Of a stretch of DNA of 64,000 bases, positions 60,179 to 64,000 are shown piece after piece. Source of the DNA: an uncultured Vicinamibacterales bacterium (GTDB lineage Bacteria > Acidobacteriota > Vicinamibacteria > Vicinamibacterales > UBA8438); NCBI GenBank assembly GCA_958295905.1, contig OY282382.1, forward strand, positions 4,708,910 through 4,772,909, written 5' to 3'. The translations under genes and the position numbers were made by a program. Within the stretch, counting starts at the first letter, position 1; each line of letters opens with the position of its first letter. The notes under the pieces are model-generated. The model saw only the letters and a program-made list of their open reading frames with translations. It made no database searches and was not told the origin of the DNA.

Positions 60179-61857
60179 AACGCACGCTCGCCGGCTTCGG
60201 CATGGAGACGCCGAACGATCTCGGCGGCGACGGTCCTCTCCAGGTACGGGATGGCGATGGTGTAGCCGCCCGCGGCGGCGCCGGCGGTGTCGATGCGCAC
60301 CGAGGCCATGCGGTGGCGGCGGTCGAAGGGAGACTCGCCGAGCCCCACCGTCTGGATCCGGGCCAGAGGCACGATCGCCAGCCTTCGGGTCCACCAGCCC
60401 GACCGGAACAGCACCCCCCAGGCGGTGACCGCATAGGCGGCGTGCGCCACCCAGCGACGGGCGTGCAGAAAGGCGGCGAGCGCCGCCGGCAGAGCCAGCG
60501 CGAGCCCCCACGGGCCGGCGACCGCCCCGCCGAGCAGGGTCACCGCCGCCGCGACCCCCATCCCGCGGACGAGGACGCGCCGTCGCGCTCCGACCGCGAG
60601 CCGCCGCCACGCCACGCCGGCGAGATCGACGTCCGGCAGGACCTGCCGCAGGAGGACGGGGACGTGCGCCGTCTCCACCATCGGGGCCAGCCACTGGCTC
60701 TCCGCCTTCGGGCCGCCCGACGACGCATCGAAGTCGACGTCCGCGCCGGCCGAGGCGGCGCCCCCGACGGTGCGCAGTTTGAGCGACTGGCGGCGAAACC
60801 GGCGGTGCAGCGGGGACTCGGTCGCCGTCAACGACTGGATGCGGCCGGTCGGAATGGTGCGGGAGATGCGGGTGAAGAGGCCGTAGTCGGCGCGTAGGTC
60901 CGCTCCGCGGCGGGTCAGGGTGAAGCCGTGGAGCTGCAGCAGGAACCAGCCGACCGACAGCACGCGGAGCAGCACGAACGCCAGGACCACGAGGGTGACG
61001 GCGAGCAGGACACCGGTCAGCACCGGGTTGGCCAACCGGAGCCCGGTCAGCCAATCGGCCGCCGTGCCGAGCGGCAGCCGGTCCGCGGCGGACCGCAGCG
61101 CCGGCTCGAACACATCGCCGTCCGGACGCGCCTGCGCGAACAGACCCAGGGCGGCGGCGACCACCACCATCCCCTTGTTCGAGACGATGCCCAGCTTCAC
61201 GAGCTCGCCGGCCGGCACCCGCAGCAGCACGCGCCCCCCCGGCCCGCCGGCCGCCACCCGATCGTCCCGGCGGCTCCCCCGCCGATCTTCGTGCGGCGGC
61301 ACGCGCCCCCCCGGCCCGCCGACCGCGGGCGTCGGTTCCCGCGCGCCGGCCGCGACCGCCGCCGCGGAGCCATCGGCCCGGCCCCCGAAGCCCCCGGCCG
61401 CACCCGCCGCGGCCGCATGCCGCACGCCGGTCCGGCCGGCGAACACCCGGGCGTGCATCTCCGCCACCGCGTCGAGCGACAGCACCCGCATCACCGCCTC
61501 GGGCCGGGTGCCGCTGGCCGTCTCGACCCGCACCAGCGCGACCCGGCAGAGGCGGTGCAGCGGGTTCTGCACGAGGTCGATGTTCTGGATGCGCCCGTAC
61601 GGAATGTGGCGCTCGGTGCGGGTCAGGATGCCGTCGCGCACCACCATCTCGTCCGCTGCGAGACGGTAGCGGTAGACGCGGTAGTGGACCAGCGCGGCGG
61701 CAATCACGGGACCGATGAACAGCGCGCCCCACCGCTCGTAGCCGTCGCCGCCCGAGGCCGCCAAGAGCAACAGGGCGGGAACGATGAACCCCTTGGCGAA
61801 CTGGGCGGCGGTGAAGATCCAGGACAGCGGGTGCAGGCGCCGGTCGTCAGACGCCAC
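60169..61857 (-). CDS. YdbT-like triple PH-domain membrane protein
   Basis: A 562-aa inner-membrane protein with three bacterial PH (bPH2) units separated by transmembrane pairs: first 'YRYRLAADEMVVRDGILTRT' with 'RIQNIDLVQNPLHRLCRVAL'; second 'HGFTLTRRGADLRADYGLFT' with 'RIQSLTATESPLHRRFRRQS'; third 'AAYAVTAWGVLFRSGWWTRR' with 'ARIQTVGLGESPFDRRHRMA'. 'RxQ.....SP..R' is the bPH2 signature. A 24-codon direct repeat (GGPGGRV twice, 61228-61320) sits in a disordered loop after the first unit. It overlaps the next gene's coding region by 11 bases at 61847-61857, as YdbS/YdbT pairs do. Function likely in envelope stress or protection from peptides, by analogy. Confidence 0.9.
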   Translation of the reverse strand: MASDDRRLHPLSWIFTAAQFAKGFIVPALLLLAASGGDGYERWGALFIGPVIAAALVHYRVYRYRLAADEMVVRDGILTRTERHIPYGRIQNIDLVQNPLHRLCRVALVRVETASGTRPEAVMRVLSLDAVAEMHARVFAGRTGVRHAAAAGAAGGFGGRADGSAAAVAAGAREPTPAVGGPGGRVPPHEDRRGSRRDDRVAAGGPGGRVLLRVPAGELVKLGIVSNKGMVVVAAALGLFAQARPDGDVFEPALRSAADRLPLGTAADWLTGLRLANPVLTGVLLAVTLVVLAFVLLRVLSVGWFLLQLHGFTLTRRGADLRADYGLFTRISRTIPTGRIQSLTATESPLHRRFRRQSLKLRTVGGAASAGADVDFDASSGGPKAESQWLAPMVETAHVPVLLRQVLPDVDLAGVAWRRLAVGARRRVLVRGMGVAAAVTLLGGAVAGPWGLALALPAALAAFLHARRWVAHAAYAVTAWGVLFRSGWWTRRLAIVPLARIQTVGLGESPFDRRHRMASVRIDTAGAAAGGYTIAIPYLERTVAAEIVRRLHAEAGERAFRW

Positions 61858-62572
61858 GGCCGCCTCCCGCCCCGATCAGACGATCGCGGAGGGCGAGCGC
61901 CGCGCGATGCCCGAGACCGCTGAGGGCGACCGACGCATCGCGCGTGCCGGCGGTGTGGATGACCAGCGTCGCGAGGTCGAAGTAGCGCTCCACCGGGCCG
62001 CGGGACACGTCGGTGTGCTGGACGCGCGACGTCGGGACCGACGTGACGGTGCGCCAGACGACCCCGCGGCGGATGGTGACGCCGTGGGCGTCCAGGCGGT
62101 AGCGGGTGTGCCGATACCGCACCGCCGGCCACTGGTAGCAGGCGGCGGCCGCCGCCACCGCCAACGTCACCACCGCGGCCACGAGAACGGCCGCGCGCAG
62201 TCCGCCCAGCGGCGTCGCGAGGACGGCGACGAGGACCGCGACCAAGCCGGACAACGCCCCCGCCGCCACCCCGATCGCGCCGGCGAGACGCGCCGCGGTG
62301 ACCGACGCCGGATCGAGCGGCTGGTCGCCGCCGCCCTCCGGAAGCCCGGCGCCGCGAACAGCGGCCGGGTGCCGGGGCGGCGGCGGGGCGCCGGCAGGGT
62401 CCTCCGGCGGGCCTCCGGCCGGGGCCGCGCCCTCGGCCGCCGCCGCGTCACCTCCCGGGTCGGCGGCAGAGCCGGTCGGCGAGGCGCCGGCAGGATCCCC
62501 GGGCAGGCCCTCGGCCGGGGCCGCGCCCTCGGCCGCCGCCGCGTCATTTCCGGGGTCGGCTTCGAGAGACAT
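61847..62572 (-). CDS. YdbS-like single PH-domain membrane protein
   Basis: A 241-aa partner of the YdbT-like protein, ATG 62572. The first 95 residues are a low-complexity Ala/Pro/Gly/Asp segment with a 32-residue repeat ('DAAAAEGAAPAEGLPGDPAG' and 'DAAAAEGAAPAGGPPEDPAG'), expected to be disordered. Then two transmembrane helices ('GALSGLVAVLVAVLATPLGG', 'AAVLVAAVVTLAVAAAAACY') and one bPH2 domain ('RYRHTRYRLDAHGVTIRRGV', 'SRVQHTDVSRGPVERYFDLA', 'LVIHTAGTRDASVALSGLGH'). It is the first gene of the PH operon. Its upstream region is occupied by duplicated kinase-gene 3' ends. Confidence 0.88.
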   Translation of the reverse strand: MSLEADPGNDAAAAEGAAPAEGLPGDPAGASPTGSAADPGGDAAAAEGAAPAGGPPEDPAGAPPPPRHPAAVRGAGLPEGGGDQPLDPASVTAARLAGAIGVAAGALSGLVAVLVAVLATPLGGLRAAVLVAAVVTLAVAAAAACYQWPAVRYRHTRYRLDAHGVTIRRGVVWRTVTSVPTSRVQHTDVSRGPVERYFDLATLVIHTAGTRDASVALSGLGHRAALALRDRLIGAGGGRGV

Positions 62573-62605
62573 GCGATGGAGTTGCGAGACCGATCATGGG
62601 AAGGC

Positions 62606-62893
62606 CGACACGTCCACACCGGGTCACCTCGACCCGAGGAACGGGCGCAGATCCTCCATCCAATTGACCACCACGTGGGATCTGCTTCAGCGTGTCGGCC
62701 TGCTTGAACATCAGGAACCGCCCGTCGGGGGCGACGTCGTCTGTGAAGGCGACACGTCCACACCGGGTCACCTCGACCCGAGGAACGGGCGCAGATCCTC
62801 CATCCCATTGACCACCACGTGGATCTGCTTCAGCGTGTCGGCCTGCTTGATCATCAGGAACCGCCCGTCGGGGGCGACGTCGTAGTTGCGCGC
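62606..62893. repeat. 144-bp tandem duplication of the kinase gene 3' end
   Basis: CGACACGTCCACACCGGGTC starts at 62606 and at 62750 (144 bp). Each unit encodes, on the minus strand, 'APDGRFLM.KQADTLKQI', and the second unit is the true gene end. The duplicate is degraded by small indels and lies in the 5' flank of the PH operon. Confidence 0.85.
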
Positions 62894-63521
62894 GAGGTCG
62901 TCGAGATACCGGCCCTCGAACAGCCGCACCGGCGGACGGGCGCCGAACGCGGCGCCCGTCCCGTCGACGGCGACCGCCATCATCGCCTGCCCCTGGCGAT
63001 AGAAGAGCTCCGCGCCGTCGGACGACCAGAGCGGCGCGGTGCCGCCGGCGGTCGAGATCTGGACCCGGCCGCCCATCTCGGGAAAGCGCTGCACGTAGAC
63101 CTCGTTGCGCCCGGACTCGTCCGACCGGTACGCGATCCAGCGGCCGTCCGGCGACACCGCCGGATTGCTCTCGGTGAAATCCGACACCGGCGAGCGTCTC
63201 CCCCGCGAGGCATTCCATGACGAGGAAGTCGACCGGCGGCTCCGGCTCCGACGCCGGCGCCGCCGCGCTCACCGGCCGCTGGCGGCCGACGTCGTGCAGC
63301 GTGCAGATGTTCGGGTGGTTGAGGCCCCCCACGGCGCGCGCCTCGCGCTCGAAGCGCTCGCGCAGGGCGGGGTCGGCGGACAGGTGCGCCGGCAGAACCT
63401 TGATGGCGACGGTGCGATCGAGGCGCCGGTCGGTGACCCGGTAGACCTCGCCCATGCCGCCCGCGCCGAGGGCGCCGACGACCTCGTAGGGCCCGAGCCG
63501 AACGCCTGGAGCCAGGGTCAT
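62768..63521 (-). pseudogene. Ser/Thr protein kinase-TolB/WD40 protein with internal deletion
   Basis: From ATG 63521 the minus strand encodes a eukaryotic-type kinase N-lobe: 'LGPYEVVGALGAGGMGEVYR' (glycine loop), 'RTVAIKVLPAHL' (catalytic Lys), 'RFEREARAVGGLNHPNICTL', 'VDFLVMECLAGETLAG'. Directly afterwards (near 63190), in another frame, the end of a WD40/TolB-like propeller begins: 'SNPAVSPDGRWIAYRSDESG', 'GGTAPLWSSDGAELFYRQGQ', 'APDGRFLMIKQADTLKQIHV', 'NGMEDLRPFLGSR'. The whole C-lobe (HRD, DFG) and most of the propeller are missing, so an internal deletion of perhaps 1.5-2 kb has inactivated a protein kinase common in Acidobacteriota. Confidence 0.8.
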
Positions 63522-63778
63522 GGGCTGGGTGCGTCGGGCCGCGTGCACCGGACCGACGGCCTGGATTCAGCCTATCACGGCCCGACGGTCCGCCGCGGGG
63601 GGCGCTCGACCGCGAGAAGCGCACGTTTTCGCAGCGCCGCCCGGAAGCCGCCCGCGGTGGAACGGTTCCCGAGTCAGGCTTCCGCGCCACGGGATTGAAG
63701 CGCCACCGCGCAACCGGAATGCTAAGATCGCCGGTCAAGGCGGCTCGTCTCCCCTGACCGCCACCCGAACGAGGCCAC
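63522..63778. promoter_or_regulatory. Divergent promoter region
   Basis: Shared 5' flank of the kinase pseudogene (minus) and the oxidoreductase (plus). No clear -35/-10 pair or operator was identified. Confidence 0.35.
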
Positions 63779-64000
63779 ATGGGCAAGCCGACCCGCACCA
63801 CGGTCCGCACACCGGAATCCGCCGCGCCCGTCGGGCGGCGCCGCTTCCTGCAGGCAGTGGGCGCCGGAGCCGGGGCCGCCCTCGCCGCCGGCGGCGGGCC
63901 GCCGCCGGTCCGCGCCGTGGGCGGACGGACGCATGCGGCGCCGCCGCGGCCGTCACCCGACGTGGCGGTGGTCGGCGCGGGGACCTTCGGCATGTGGACG
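63779..64000 (+). CDS. Tat-exported FAD-dependent oxidoreductase (3' partial)
   Basis: ATG 63779; 74 codons up to the window end. A twin-arginine signal is evident: 'GRRRFLQAVGAGAGAALAAG' (RRxFLQ followed by an Ala/Gly-rich hydrophobic stretch). After it comes 'SPDVAVVGAGTFGMWT', the beta1-loop-alpha1 of a Rossmann fold with GxGxFG, typical of D-amino-acid-oxidase/glycine-oxidase-like (DAO) FAD enzymes. The protein would fold with its cofactor in the cytoplasm and be exported. The substrate cannot be told from this part. Confidence 0.8.
   Translation, partial: MGKPTRTTVRTPESAAPVGRRRFLQAVGAGAGAALAAGGGPPPVRAVGGRTHAAPPRPSPDVAVVGAGTFGMWT

Overview
The window is GC-rich, densely coded bacterial chromosomal DNA carrying many secreted or lipid-anchored proteins. 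A CBM9/DUF5916 outer-membrane barrel protein, an AmmeMemoRadiSam-type radical SAM enzyme, a ThuA-like secreted protein, a TolB/WD40-type protein kinase remnant and a very large NTT-like/HEAT/cNMP-binding protein together fit an Acidobacteriota (Vicinamibacteria-like) genome or a comparable uncultured lineage. That assignment is inference; no rRNA or tRNA gene was seen.

Left part (1-20 kb). A DtxR-FeoA-FeoA regulator (5' end outside the window) overlaps feoB. It is followed by a mosaic region bounded by two large paralogous Lon-type proteases (3742-7470 on + and 14403-17897 on -). Both have an unusual architecture: LonN-like domain, then helical+AAA, then a second helical+AAA, then a Ser-Lys Lon protease domain. 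Between them lie an S24 (LexA/CI-type) repressor, a perfect palindrome and a divergent small Cro-like gene, several small secreted or membrane proteins, and transposase remnants. Upstream of the second Lon gene is a 700-bp array of five units of about 140 bp, each full of hairpins.

Defence-rich part (19-38 kb). Here are a broken nucleotidyltransferase module, an AAA-like/PD-(D/E)XK protein, an IS256 remnant, a solitary DNA methyltransferase beside its truncated restriction partner, a Uma2 nuclease and a group II intron RT fragment. They precede a tight six-gene minus-strand operon in the order DUF499 ATPase, PglZ-like phosphatase, DUF1156 DNA methylase, an unknown 172-aa protein, an SNF2 helicase and a MazF-like toxin. 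This resembles BREX/DISARM-like anti-phage clusters.

Right part (38-64 kb). These are mostly single-copy genes: a secreted bicupin, a ZIP/CDF metal transporter pair, an alpha/beta hydrolase, a SAM methyltransferase-folB-SDR run, a phospholipase-D family protein, a CYTH protein, the 1260-aa NTT-HEAT-cNMP protein, a secreted kinase-like protein next to a secreted metallophosphatase, a HEPN/MNT pair, a radical SAM enzyme, a DUF5916 protein, a bacterial PH-domain pair, a decayed Ser/Thr kinase and the start of a Tat-exported FAD oxidoreductase.

Two repeat phenomena run through the window. At least four families of short MITE-like elements (about 110-170 bp) occur in several copies; two of them begin with CTAG and supply the stop codon of the preceding gene. 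There are also local tandem duplications with a period of about 72 or 144 nt at gene ends or inside coding regions. Coordinates and sequence features were read directly; family assignments rest on motif recognition without database searches.
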